A stretch of DNA of 13,070 nucleotides from Methanobrevibacter sp. (GCA_016291275.1 JAEEWY010000023.1:1-13070); one strand, 5' to 3'; positions 1 to 7,560 are shown, counted from the first letter of the stretch. Notes: generated from the letters alone by a model not told the origin. Numbers and translations: made by a program.

Positions 1-166
1 CAGCGCTGATTTCAGGAATGGTGTTGATGTTTGAATAGTCAACATGATCTGTAATAGCTATTGCTTCATGTCCAAGTACAAGTGCTCTTCTTGCAAGTTC
101 AGATGGCAAAAGCTCTCCATCGCTGAATAAGCTGTGCATATGTAAATCAATTCTTTTATAATTCAA
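1..166 (-). CDS. PHP-domain phosphoesterase, N-terminal part (runs off the window)
   Basis: Only the first 55 codons are visible. The reading begins L-N-Y-K-R-I-D-L-H-M-H-S. The H9-x-H11 pair followed by S-D-G (15-17) is the first metal-binding motif of the PHP fold, and A-I-T-D-H (37-41) is the second conserved strand with its Asp-His. PHP proteins are metal-dependent phosphoesterases; the closest archaeal type is annotated as a histidinol-phosphatase-domain protein. The start is a TTG at 166-164, because an AAGGAGAG ribosome binding site lies at 180-173 and the only nearby ATG (the M between the two metal-binding His) would destroy the motif. The gene diverges from pantoate kinase. Family assignment is good. 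The substrate cannot be told from this fragment: histidinol phosphate is possible, but so are other phosphate esters. Confidence 0.85.
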   Translation of the reverse strand, partial: MNYKRIDLHMHSLFSDGELLPSELARRALVLGHEAIAITDHVDYSNINTIPEISA

Positions 167-224
167 TAATATCTCTCCTTCGAGTAAAATAATTGTAATT
201 TTGAATAAATCTGTAATTATAAAC

Positions 225-233
225 TTTTATAAA
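225..233 (-). promoter_or_regulatory. Probable TATA box of the PHP-domain gene
   Basis: On the minus strand this reads TTTATAAAA, about 60 bases before the TTG start. That would put transcription start near position 200 with a leader of roughly 35 bases containing the AAGGAGAG site. The call rests on motif and spacing only, in a very AT-rich spacer. Confidence 0.45.
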
Positions 234-302
234 TGTTAAAATCTATATTTATATTAATTAAATAGAATTATATATTTAATGTTTAATATTTTTATTCTTA
301 TG

Positions 303-310
303 ATTTATAA
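303..310 (+). promoter_or_regulatory. Probable TATA box of the pantoate kinase gene
   Basis: TTTATAAA lies in the divergent spacer about 45 bases before the ATG at 354, giving an expected start site near 335 and a short leader. The leader has only a weak ribosome binding site (GAAGTG). The call is based on motif and distance; other AT-rich stretches nearby could serve instead. Confidence 0.45.
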
Positions 311-353
311 ACTTATTATTTATTTAAATTAATTTTAAACTAGAAGTGTTAAA

Positions 354-1348
354 ATGATTTCCGTATTTGTTCCATCTCATATCACTGGTTTCTTCAGCAT
401 TATTGATAATGAAGACCCATTGTTGAAAGGGTCTTTAGGCGCAGGAGTGCTTTGGATAAGGGCGTTATCACTGAAATGGATGAAAGTGATGAGTTCTCTA
501 TTTTAATAAATGGTAAGAAAGATGAATACAATGAGGTAATTATTCTAAAGACAATAGAGCTTATGAGAAAGGACATTGAGTTTGATTTGAATAATGTCCT
601 TATAAGGCAAACAATTCAGGTTCCAATAGGATGCGGTTTTGGAACATCCGCTTCATCAGCTATAGGCACTGCCATTTGCATAAATGAGCACTTTGATTTA
701 GGACTCTCTATAGAGGAATGCGGCAAGTATGCCCATTTGGCAGAAGTTGAACTTGGAACAGGTCTTGGAGATGTAATAGGTGAGCTTTCAAAAGGAATAG
801 TTCTCAGAATAAAACCAGGTGCTCCAGGATATGGTGAAGCAAAATCAATCGTTCCTCATGAAAAAACAGGATTTGGAGTTTTTGAAGTCTTGAAATCAGA
901 TTTCTATGTAATAACCAAATCATTGGGAGAGATATCAACTGCTTCAATCATAGAGGACCCTAAGCATAAGAAGATAATTACACAAGTTGGTTTGGAAATA
1001 GGCGAAGAGTTCAATAAGAAAGATGATGGAATAGTAATTGGATCCAAATTCAAGAATAAGTTCAATGTAGCTGTTGACAGTGAATTCAATGAAGAGGAAA
1101 CAATCAAGAAATTCATGAAGGCTTCACTTTCATTTGCCAAAAGAACCCATCTGATAAATGATGAGCTATTGGAAATCGTTCATAAACTCCATGGAAAGGT
1201 CCTTGGAAGTTCAATGGCAATGTTAGGAAACACTGTATTTGCAATTGCAAATGAAGATCAAAAGCTTAAGTTGGAAGCGAAATACTACAATGAATTTGAA
1301 TTCTATAAGATGGATACTGAAGGAATCCGTATAATGAGTCATGATTAA
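354..1348 (+). pseudogene. Pantoate kinase (archaeal GHMP family), interrupted by a one-base frameshift
   Basis: Archaeal pantoate kinase phosphorylates pantoate with ATP; phosphopantothenate synthetase then acts, so the pair replaces the bacterial PanC/PanK route to CoA. Two frames together give the whole protein. From ATG 354, frame one reads M-I-S-V-F-V-P-S-H-I-T-G-F-F and reaches G-A-G-V-L at 450-452, then goes out of register and stops at 504-506. The next frame resumes at TTG 452 with L-D-K-G-V and runs to the TAA at 1346-1348. One extra T in the run at 451-453 would restore G-V-L-L-D-K-G and a 331-residue protein, close to family length. The GHMP ATP-binding motif P-I-G-C-G-F-G-T-S-A-S-S-A is at about residues 91-103. 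The rest shows no damage, which suggests a sequencing or assembly slip or a very recent mutation. A start at 452 alone would lose the N-terminal strand and is unlikely. Confidence 0.88.
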
Positions 1349-1365
1349 TCAATGGGGTGATATTA

Positions 1366-1896
1366 GTGATAAAGCTCAGTTATGATATGAAAGTCTATAG
1401 GCAACATTTAAGGGAAGTTTTGGAAAAGACAGACAATGTTGTTGAATTAGGTGCTCATGTGGGAAAATCAAGTGAAATAATATTGTATAAATTGACCACT
1501 GGACGTTTGATAAGCATAGACAACAGTCCTGAAGCCATTGAGCCTATGGATAGGCTTTCAAGATACAATGATAATTTCACATTCATAAGCGGTGATGTAA
1601 GGCTTCATGAAACCTTGGAGCAGGTAGCTAAATCAATTGACCGATGTGATGTGCTATCTATAGATTTAGGTGGCGGTTACCATCCAGACACTGTTTTCAA
1701 GGTATTTTACATTTGGTCATCCACCCTTAAGCCAAGGGATGTATTGATAAGAAATCAAGGTTTGATAGACTTTGTAAACTCTGCAGATTATGATGAAGAA
1801 TTCACCTCAAGTGAAGGATGGCTTGAATCTTGCGGAAATCAGGGAATTCCACCTCAAATCAAGGAATTCAGTCTATGGAGCGATAAGATAGAGTGA
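1366..1896 (+). CDS. Class I SAM-dependent methyltransferase-like protein, 176 aa
   Basis: The protein has the core of a Rossmann-type methyltransferase. V-V-E-L-G-A-H-V-G-K at about residues 25-34 is the glycine-rich SAM loop, L-I-S-I-D-N-S at 48-54 has the acidic residue that would hold the ribose, S-G-D at 75-77 is the adenine-contact position, and D-V-L-S-I-D-L-G-G-G at 95-104 is the motif IV strand. There is no extra substrate-binding domain, so the substrate cannot be told. The start is taken as GTG 1366, because GGGGTGAT at 1354-1361 sits four bases before it; an in-frame GTG at 1357 lies inside that site and is less likely. The gene begins 17 bases after pantoate kinase and is probably co-transcribed with it. 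Fold assignment is good; enzymatic activity and target are not established. Confidence 0.75.
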   Translation: MIKLSYDMKVYRQHLREVLEKTDNVVELGAHVGKSSEIILYKLTTGRLISIDNSPEAIEPMDRLSRYNDNFTFISGDVRLHETLEQVAKSIDRCDVLSIDLGGGYHPDTVFKVFYIWSSTLKPRDVLIRNQGLIDFVNSADYDEEFTSSEGWLESCGNQGIPPQIKEFSLWSDKIE

Positions 1897-2130
1897 TTTC
1901 TTTAATATTCTAATCTTTTCATCTCTTTTCATATAGTCTATTTTTTAAAACCTTTATATTGCCTATTTTTACTTTTAAGCTATGATTTCTGCTTTATTTC
2001 TGATTTTATTGAATATAACTCATTTTCTTCTATTCACAATTTTTAGCCAATATTTTTAAGCTCTAATAATGCTTATTTTTTAATTTAAACAGTTATATGG
2101 CTGTATTTTAATCAATTTTTTTTATTAAAC
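1897..2130 (+). other. AT-rich spacer with T-run terminator and a possible extra promoter
   Basis: T-rich runs at about 1897-1947 (including TTTTTT at 1941-1946) probably end transcription of the methyltransferase gene. A BRE/TATA-like element, AAAACC followed by TTTATATT, is seen at about 1947-1960, far upstream of the adhesin start. A 25-codon hydrophobic reading frame begins at ATG 1982, about where transcription from that element would start. I do not call it a gene, because T-rich DNA gives such peptides by chance. Nothing else is recognised here. Confidence 0.45.
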
Positions 2131-2138
2131 TTTATATA
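2131..2138 (+). promoter_or_regulatory. Probable TATA box of the adhesin-like gene
   Basis: TTTATATA, followed by GG, lies about 80 bases before the ATG at 2216. The expected start site is near 2160, leaving a leader of about 55 bases that contains GATGAT just before the ATG. Motif- and spacing-based only. Confidence 0.5.
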
Positions 2139-2215
2139 GGATAATTTATAGATTTTATAGTATAATTAACTAAGTTAACGAAAATAACTGTAAATTTTTA
2201 TTAAAAGATGATATT

Positions 2216-4972
2216 ATGAAATTTAATAAATTAATGTTATTCTCTATCATTATGATTGCTATACTGGCCATAGGTGCTGTTAGTGCAACGGACTTGGATA
2301 GTGTAGATGATATAGAGAGTAATGATCTTTCAATTGATGATAGCTTGTCAGTTGAAAGTGATTCAAACAATGGAGATGCTGGTGCAGAGGGGGATAACCA
2401 GCAAGTGAATCCAAAAAATGATAATAATAATGTAACTCTTCCAGAAAACGTTTATGCATGGGACTGTAATATGGCCGTTGACGTTCCTGAAGATACAAAG
2501 GGTACTTTTAACCTTTCCTTTGATGATTGGGAACCTATGAATGTTACTGGTCTTTTTGGGGATTATGGTAATATTAGTGGTAGAAAAAACATTGACCTTG
2601 TGCCACAGATTAACGGTAGCGGTCGCTTTGGAAATCAAGTTTTAGAGCCTGGAAAAAATCATACATTGAATCTTACATATTTTGATGGAGAAACTGTTCA
2701 TTTCAGTGAAACTCATACCTTTTTCCTGAATTACATCAAATTTGAAGTTCCTGAAGAGATTTCTACCATGAATGGTGTTTATCAATATTTAAATGTTTCA
2801 GTTCCTTTAAATGAAAGTTCAAATGCAAGAGCTGCATTATATATTGATGGAAAGCAAATCGGATATGCACAACCTTTTAATGGTTATGGCAATCGTTCTA
2901 TAAGAATGTTCACCAAGGAATTCTTTAAAGGAATTAGTTATGGCATTCATAACTATGAACTAAGATATTTTGATGGAAAATACCCTAATGCAAGTCAAAG
3001 TGGTACAATAAATGTTGTTTTCGATGATGTAGAATATCAAAAGACTATTGTTAAGGGATCTGTATATAATGAAGACATCAAGGTAAACTTGCCATTTGAT
3101 GCATTTGGTACCGTAAAGCTTATTGCAGATGGAAAGACATTAGTTCCAACCCAAACTTTCTATCGTGATGATATGACTACATATGTCTTTAACTTATCCT
3201 CATTGGACTGCAAGGAATATAATGCTACACTTGTCTATTCCGGTGATGGATATTATCCTACATTCAATAGAACAGTTTCATTCAATTTAGACTATTTAAT
3301 GGATGTTAATTCATATTTCTATGTTCCTAATGCAGCTGCTAATGAGAAATATGAAAATGATTATGTCCATGTTGATTTGCCAAAAGATATTTACGGTAAT
3401 ATCACATTACTCGTCGACGATGGTAAAGTATTTAATAAGACTATTGGAATCATCAAAGAGCAGTACGGCAGCAGTGCAAGATTTGACATTTCAGAATTAG
3501 AAGCTGGAAATTATACTGCAAAAGTAATCTTTAATGGAAATAATAAATATCCTGCAAAAACTGTTGATTTCAAATTAATTAGGAACTATGCGATTAATTG
3601 TAATGGTTATCATGATATTTTTGAAGACACTTATGTCTCTTTAAAGTTACCTGGGGATGCTGAAGGTAATTTAAGCATTCTAATAGTTAAGAATTCTGGT
3701 TATGATAGCAAATTCATTTATAATAAAACTATTCCATTAGAATACAAGGACGGTTTTAAATTTGTTAATCACACCATTCCTAAAACTGTTTTAGGTTTGA
3801 CTGGTGAATTTGAACATTATATAATGTATGAATACACAGGAAATGATTACAAAGTAATGGGCACTAAAGATAATGATGAAGAGGATCCTGTCTTCTTATA
3901 TATTTATCCAAGAATCAGCATGCCTGATATTTATGTAGGTCAAAACGCTAATTTCACATTTGAAATGCCTTCAGATGCAAAGGGCAGATTACTTGTAATA
4001 ATCGACAATACGACATATTATAATGGAACTTTAAAAAATGGTAAGGCAAGTTTTGAATTGCCTAATACTAAAATAGGGGACCATTATTTCTATTATTACT
4101 ATGATGACGATGTATATGGCAAAGATTACACTACCCGTGACACTTCTTGCTTTAGAGTCATTGCTAAAACCCCTGTTGTAAACATTACTGCTCCAAGCAG
4201 TTTTGTTAAAAACTGTTACAATACAATTAAATTTACCTTCCCAGGCACTAGCTTTAACGGTGAACTTAAGTTAAAATTGGATTACGGAAACAATCGTTAC
4301 GAATATGTCACTGTTCCAATCGTCAAAGGTGTTGGAAGTGTAAAGATACTTCCTAAGTATCAAGGAAAAGTAAGAATCTTCTATGACTATGCTTACAAGA
4401 AGTATGCAGCACATTGGGAATGTTTCGGTGACTTTAAAGTATATAAACTCACTTCAAAGAATGTGACTAAGTACTATACTGACAGCAAGAAGCTTAATGT
4501 TACCATTGTAGACAATCACAACAAGCCAGTTCCAAACGGTCAGGTTGTTTACTTCTACTATAAGGGTAAGAAAATAGGAAATGCCACAACTAAAAATGGT
4601 GTAGCTTCCTTTAAACTTAACTATAAGCCTGGAACTTACATTATAAAGGTCTACTACAAAGGCACTTATGTAAACAGGAAAGTTATCATTAAGCCAATCT
4701 TGACTTTCAAGGCAGTTAAGGTTAAGAAATCCGCTAAAAAGCTTGTCTTAACTGCAAGTCTCAAGAAGGTTAATGGCAAATACATTAAAGGCAAGTATAT
4801 CACATTCAAGTTTAATGGAAAGACTTACAAGGCAAAAACCAATTCTAAAGGTGTTGCTAAAGTCACTATTAAACGGGCAGTGCTTAAAAAACTTAGAGTT
4901 GGCAAGAAAATTAAAATTCAAGCTACTTACTTGAAAAACACTGTTAAAAGAACAGTAAAAGTAAAAAGATGA
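2216..4972 (+). CDS. Secreted adhesin-like protein with serial Ig-like domains, 918 aa
   Basis: This is a probable cell-surface protein of the large adhesin-like families of gut Methanobacteriaceae. Residues 1-24 form a Sec signal peptide (M-K-F-N-K, hydrophobic core, A-V-S-A, cleavage before T25). Residues 25-60 are a Ser/Asp/Glu-rich acidic linker. From about 78 to 743 there are seven divergent beta-sandwich repeats of roughly 85-105 residues, each keyed by a strand such as V-D-L-P-K-D-I-Y-G-N-I-T-L (386-398) or F-E-M-P-S-D-A-K-G-R-L (582-592). Two C-terminal domains follow: 745-826, with K-P-V-P-N-G-Q-V-V-Y-F, N-G-V-A-S-F and P-G-T-Y signatures of bacterial-Ig-like modules, and 829-918, extremely Lys-rich. 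About 25 N-x-S/T sequons suggest glycosylation. I see no C-terminal membrane helix or pseudomurein-binding repeat, so attachment may be ionic through the basic end. The ligand is unknown. The gene has its own promoter and terminator. Confidence 0.85.
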   Translation: MKFNKLMLFSIIMIAILAIGAVSATDLDSVDDIESNDLSIDDSLSVESDSNNGDAGAEGDNQQVNPKNDNNNVTLPENVYAWDCNMAVDVPEDTKGTFNLSFDDWEPMNVTGLFGDYGNISGRKNIDLVPQINGSGRFGNQVLEPGKNHTLNLTYFDGETVHFSETHTFFLNYIKFEVPEEISTMNGVYQYLNVSVPLNESSNARAALYIDGKQIGYAQPFNGYGNRSIRMFTKEFFKGISYGIHNYELRYFDGKYPNASQSGTINVVFDDVEYQKTIVKGSVYNEDIKVNLPFDAFGTVKLIADGKTLVPTQTFYRDDMTTYVFNLSSLDCKEYNATLVYSGDGYYPTFNRTVSFNLDYLMDVNSYFYVPNAAANEKYENDYVHVDLPKDIYGNITLLVDDGKVFNKTIGIIKEQYGSSARFDISELEAGNYTAKVIFNGNNKYPAKTVDFKLIRNYAINCNGYHDIFEDTYVSLKLPGDAEGNLSILIVKNSGYDSKFIYNKTIPLEYKDGFKFVNHTIPKTVLGLTGEFEHYIMYEYTGNDYKVMGTKDNDEEDPVFLYIYPRISMPDIYVGQNANFTFEMPSDAKGRLLVIIDNTTYYNGTLKNGKASFELPNTKIGDHYFYYYYDDDVYGKDYTTRDTSCFRVIAKTPVVNITAPSSFVKNCYNTIKFTFPGTSFNGELKLKLDYGNNRYEYVTVPIVKGVGSVKILPKYQGKVRIFYDYAYKKYAAHWECFGDFKVYKLTSKNVTKYYTDSKKLNVTIVDNHNKPVPNGQVVYFYYKGKKIGNATTKNGVASFKLNYKPGTYIIKVYYKGTYVNRKVIIKPILTFKAVKVKKSAKKLVLTASLKKVNGKYIKGKYITFKFNGKTYKAKTNSKGVAKVTIKRAVLKKLRVGKKIKIQATYLKNTVKRTVKVKR

Positions 4973-4974
4973 AT

Positions 4975-5050
4975 TTTATTTTCTTTTTTCTTTTTTTCAT
5001 TTTGCTTTTTTTATAGTATAGTTGAATTTAATTAACTTTTTTTTATTTTA
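4975..5050 (+). terminator. T-run terminator after the adhesin-like gene
   Basis: Directly after the TGA there are successive oligo-T tracts (TTTTTT, TTTTTTT, TTTTTTT, and another near 5039-5044) without a convincing hairpin. This is the usual archaeal terminator form, and the next gene has its own promoter. Confidence 0.6.
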
Positions 5051-5108
5051 CTTTTTTATATTATTTTTCAATTACTTTTTTTCTTAAAATTAATATATTA
5101 TAAATACA

Positions 5109-5118
5109 TTTATAAATA
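5109..5118 (+). promoter_or_regulatory. Probable TATA box of the DUF4012-like gene
   Basis: TTTATAAATA lies about 70 bases before the ATG at 5181, giving an expected start near 5140. Several other AT-rich TATA-like runs lie close by (for example near 5131), so the exact element is uncertain. Confidence 0.4.
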
Positions 5119-5180
5119 TAAAACTCTAAATATTATATTGATATAAAAAATTATAATTATTATTTTAAGGAAGGAATATT

Positions 5181-5897
5181 ATGAGGCGGAAACAAAAACT
5201 AATTATAGCAATTCTTTCTGTTATTCTTATTTGGTTATTAATAGTTATAGGGACCTTTTTCATAGGAGGTCCTGATTTAGCTGCAGAAAACAAGACTATT
5301 TTAGTTTTAGCAGCTGACAAGTATGAGCAGCCAAATGGTGGATGTGATATGGCATTCATTGTTCGTTTGGAAAATGGACACTTAAAGAGCTATGATCCAT
5401 TCTACCCTGGTGGAATGGTGCACCCAAGCCAACCTGCTCCTGGAAATCTGAAAGGAAATATGCGGTTCCACGATTGTCTATGGAATGGTGTAGAAGAGGG
5501 TATGCAATATGCAAAAGAGATTGTAGAGTACCGTAACGGAACTAAAATCGATGCGGTTGTCCTTATCTATGATGAAGGATTAGATAATATTATAGATTCC
5601 GTAAGACCTCTTGAAGTTGACGGTGAAGTAACTACCCTTAGTGCAACTGACATTATCCGTGAAAACGATAATTACAACGGATATAAAGGCAATGGTGGTG
5701 TAACTGGAACCATGAATAGGGCAGATGCAGTAATGGTATTGGTTAAAGCTCTTTCCAATGCTGCAAAAGACCCAGATAAAAAACAAACCATGGTAAAAGC
5801 AGCTATGGACGAGTATAACAAAGGTAATATTGTTATGACTCCAAAAGGTTCCTTTGCACGTTTACTCGCAACAAAAGGATTTGAAAGTATTGTATAA
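5181..5897 (+). CDS. Membrane-anchored DUF4012-like (LCP-related) protein, 238 aa
   Basis: Residues 2-6 are basic, about 7-28 form one hydrophobic helix, and the rest is a soluble domain predicted to face outside. The core begins T-I-L-V-L-A-A-D (39-46), then G-G-C-D-M-A-F-I-V-R-L-E-N-G (53-66) and Y-D-P-F-Y-P-G-G. This pattern resembles DUF4012 proteins, which are distantly related to LytR-CpsA-Psr enzymes that attach polymers to bacterial walls. Residues I-D-A-V-V-L-I-Y and the later T-G-T-M-N-R-A-D-A-V fit the family's alternating strands and helices. The start has AAGGAAGG at 5167-5174 before ATG 5181. It lies about 210 bases downstream of the adhesin gene on the same strand. A role in wall polymer or glycan handling is inference; enzymatic activity in archaeal members is not established to my knowledge. 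Confidence 0.7.
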   Translation: MRRKQKLIIAILSVILIWLLIVIGTFFIGGPDLAAENKTILVLAADKYEQPNGGCDMAFIVRLENGHLKSYDPFYPGGMVHPSQPAPGNLKGNMRFHDCLWNGVEEGMQYAKEIVEYRNGTKIDAVVLIYDEGLDNIIDSVRPLEVDGEVTTLSATDIIRENDNYNGYKGNGGVTGTMNRADAVMVLVKALSNAAKDPDKKQTMVKAAMDEYNKGNIVMTPKGSFARLLATKGFESIV

Positions 5898-6119
5898 ATT
5901 TTAATAATTTATACAATTATATTTTTTTAAATTTTTTTCATTTTTAACAATTGTTATATTATCTTTTTTTAATTCTAATATTGTTTATTTTTAAAAAATA
6001 AAAAATAATAAAAATTAGAATAACTCTTTTTAAAAAATTAAATAAATAAAAAATAGAAAAACTCTTTTTAAAAATTAAAATAGAAATAAAATAGAAATAA
6101 AAGAAAAAAAATCAATGAT
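5898..6119. terminator. Convergent terminator zone between the DUF4012-like gene and the flavoprotein gene
   Basis: T tracts on the plus strand (5922-5928, 5932-5938 and later runs) follow the DUF4012-like stop. A tracts near 6103-6112 act as T tracts for the minus-strand flavoprotein gene ending at 6120. No gene is seen in this stretch. Confidence 0.6.
6016..6077. repeat. Imperfect direct repeat of about 25 bases, 38-base period
   Basis: The segments at 6016-6040 and 6054-6077 share TAGAA(T/A)AACTCTTTTTAAAAA-type sequence; AACTCTTTTTAAAAA is identical at 6022-6036 and 6060-6074. A second short tandem repeat, TAGAAATAAAA twice, is at 6081-6102. They sit in the convergent terminator zone and probably arose by local slippage. 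Confidence 0.6.
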
Positions 6120-7442
6120 TTATTTTAAACTGTTTGCAGCTTCCTGACCAGCCAAGTAACCTGTTGCAAATGCTATCTGCAAGTTATATCCTCCAGTTGG
6201 TCCAGCCATTTCAAGAACCTCTCCTGCAAAGTATAATCCATCCACAAATCTAGATTGAAGTGTTTTTGAATCAATCTCTTTAGACTTGATTCCACCAATG
6301 GTGACCTTTGCAAGATCCATTTCCAATGACTCTATTACAATAGGATGTCTCTTAAGGTTTTCAGCTATATTGTTCTTGTCCTTTTTAGTGATGTTAGCCA
6401 TTGTCTTGCTTGGGCTGATATTGATTTTCATAAGGAAATAATCAATGAAGTTAGTTGGTAGGAACCTTTTCAAATAGTTCTTGATGGACATCTTTCCATT
6501 GTCCGGGGTGTCTTTAGTGATTTGTTCCTTTATCTCTTCCTCAGTCAAGTCTGGAGTGAAGTCAATGCTGATTTTATCTGTAAACAATTCAAGCTTTTCA
6601 ATCTCATCATCGCTTTTTTGGTTTAAGGCATCATCTAAAATTGTAAACTTGGACTTTTCAATCAATAGATTGCTTAAGTCAATCACTGCAGGGCCAGTCA
6701 ATCCAAAGTGACTTACCAATGCATCACCTCTGACAGAAACCTTTTTCTTCTTGTCCTTGAATGAAAGTTCAACATCACTTAATGTGAGTCCGCTTAGGCT
6801 TCTAAGCAGGAAGTCATCTACATTGAATGAAACAAGTCCTGGCTTGATGTCAGTAATGGTATGATTCATCCTTGAAGCTATTCTATATCCATCTCCAGTG
6901 GACCCTGTAGATGGGTATGTGATGCCTCCTGTAGATACTACAATCTTTGATGCATTTAATGATATCTTATCATTTTCTATTAAGAATACTGGTTCCATCC
7001 TTTCATTTAATTCATGTTCAATATCATTTGCATTAATTGGACAATTGGTATGTATATCCACTTCCAATTCTTCAAGATATTCTTCTAAAATATCTAAAAT
7101 GTCCTGTGCATCTTCACTGTCTGGGAAGATTCTCTTCTTGTCCTCAATGTGGAATTCAAGGTCTTTCTCTTCAAATATTTCAAGCAGTTTTTCTTGAGGC
7201 AAAGTGTACAATGCATGCTTAAGGAAATTCTTGTTCTTATTGTAATAGTTCAATTGATCATGAATCGGTGTGCTGTTTGCAATGTTGCAGCGTCCTCCTC
7301 CAGTCATGAGAAGCTTTTTTCCTAAGCTATCATTCTTTTCTATTATGCATACAGTTTTTGGGCCTAAAACCTGCGCTGCCCTTATTGCAGCCATCATTCC
7401 TGCTGGCCCTCCTCCTATAATTGCTACCTTATATTCCTGCAT
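6120..7442 (-). CDS. NAD(P)/FAD-dependent oxidoreductase, BaiN/HI0933 (YhiN) family, 440 aa
   Basis: A flavoprotein of the HI0933-like family. The N-terminal FAD-binding Rossmann motif V-A-I-I-G-G-G-P-A-G is at residues 6-15, with I-I-E-K (33-36) closing the ADP-ribose site. The family signature T-G-G-G-R-C-N is at 47-53. A second conserved block, V-S-T-G-G-I-T-Y-P-S-T-G-S-T-G-D-G, is near 170-186. The C-terminal FAD block G-E-V-L-E-M-A-G-P-T-G-G-Y-N is at 407-420. The middle contains an insert with T-G-P-A-V-I-D-L-S. Length is as usual for the family. Bacterial BaiN has been linked to bile acid dehydroxylation, but the family is wide and mostly uncharacterised, so no substrate is assigned. 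The ATG at 7442 is preceded by AAGG (7453-7450) and the Rossmann motif starts right after it, supporting this start. Confidence 0.88.
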   Translation of the reverse strand: MQEYKVAIIGGGPAGMMAAIRAAQVLGPKTVCIIEKNDSLGKKLLMTGGGRCNIANSTPIHDQLNYYNKNKNFLKHALYTLPQEKLLEIFEEKDLEFHIEDKKRIFPDSEDAQDILDILEEYLEELEVDIHTNCPINANDIEHELNERMEPVFLIENDKISLNASKIVVSTGGITYPSTGSTGDGYRIASRMNHTITDIKPGLVSFNVDDFLLRSLSGLTLSDVELSFKDKKKKVSVRGDALVSHFGLTGPAVIDLSNLLIEKSKFTILDDALNQKSDDEIEKLELFTDKISIDFTPDLTEEEIKEQITKDTPDNGKMSIKNYLKRFLPTNFIDYFLMKINISPSKTMANITKKDKNNIAENLKRHPIVIESLEMDLAKVTIGGIKSKEIDSKTLQSRFVDGLYFAGEVLEMAGPTGGYNLQIAFATGYLAGQEAANSLK

Positions 7443-7513
7443 ATTATTACCTTGAATTCAATTTTTAAAATAGTTTGTTAAAATTTAGTAAAATGAGTTT
7501 AAAAATAGTGGTT

Positions 7514-7525
7514 TTTTATATAAAA
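7514..7525 (-). promoter_or_regulatory. Probable TATA box of the flavoprotein gene
   Basis: TTTTATATAAAA is a 12-base self-complementary TATA element. It lies about 75 bases before the ATG at 7442, placing transcription start near 7492. A 27-base palindrome lies eight bases upstream of it. Confidence 0.5.
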
Positions 7526-7533
7526 TTAAATTT

Positions 7534-7560
7534 AATAAATAAGGAAATTCCTTATTTATT
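7534..7560. promoter_or_regulatory. 27-bp perfect palindrome (13-bp arms, 1-base centre): operator or terminator stem
   Basis: AATAAATAAGGAA at 7534-7546 is followed by a single A and its exact reverse complement at 7548-7560. It lies after the aspS stop and just upstream of the flavoprotein TATA box, both on the minus strand. A dimeric DNA-binding protein acting on the flavoprotein promoter would fit. A stem ending aspS transcripts is the alternative, but the T-rich stretch after it on that strand is weak. The inner GGAAATTCC is unusually G/C-containing for this spacer. Confidence 0.6.

Noticed and set aside
450..460. Programmed -1 frameshift in pantoate kinase
   Set aside because: No X-XXY-YYZ slippery heptamer, downstream stem or pause signal is visible, and the family is normally read in a single frame. 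A base deletion is simpler.
452..1348. Pantoate kinase as an intact protein starting at TTG 452
   Set aside because: It would lack the conserved F-V-P-x-H-I-T-G-F-F N-terminal strand, which is present just upstream in another frame, and there is no ribosome binding site at that TTG.
6481..7455. Plus-strand open frames within the flavoprotein gene
   Set aside because: Antisense shadows; the minus-strand product has complete FAD-binding signatures along its length.
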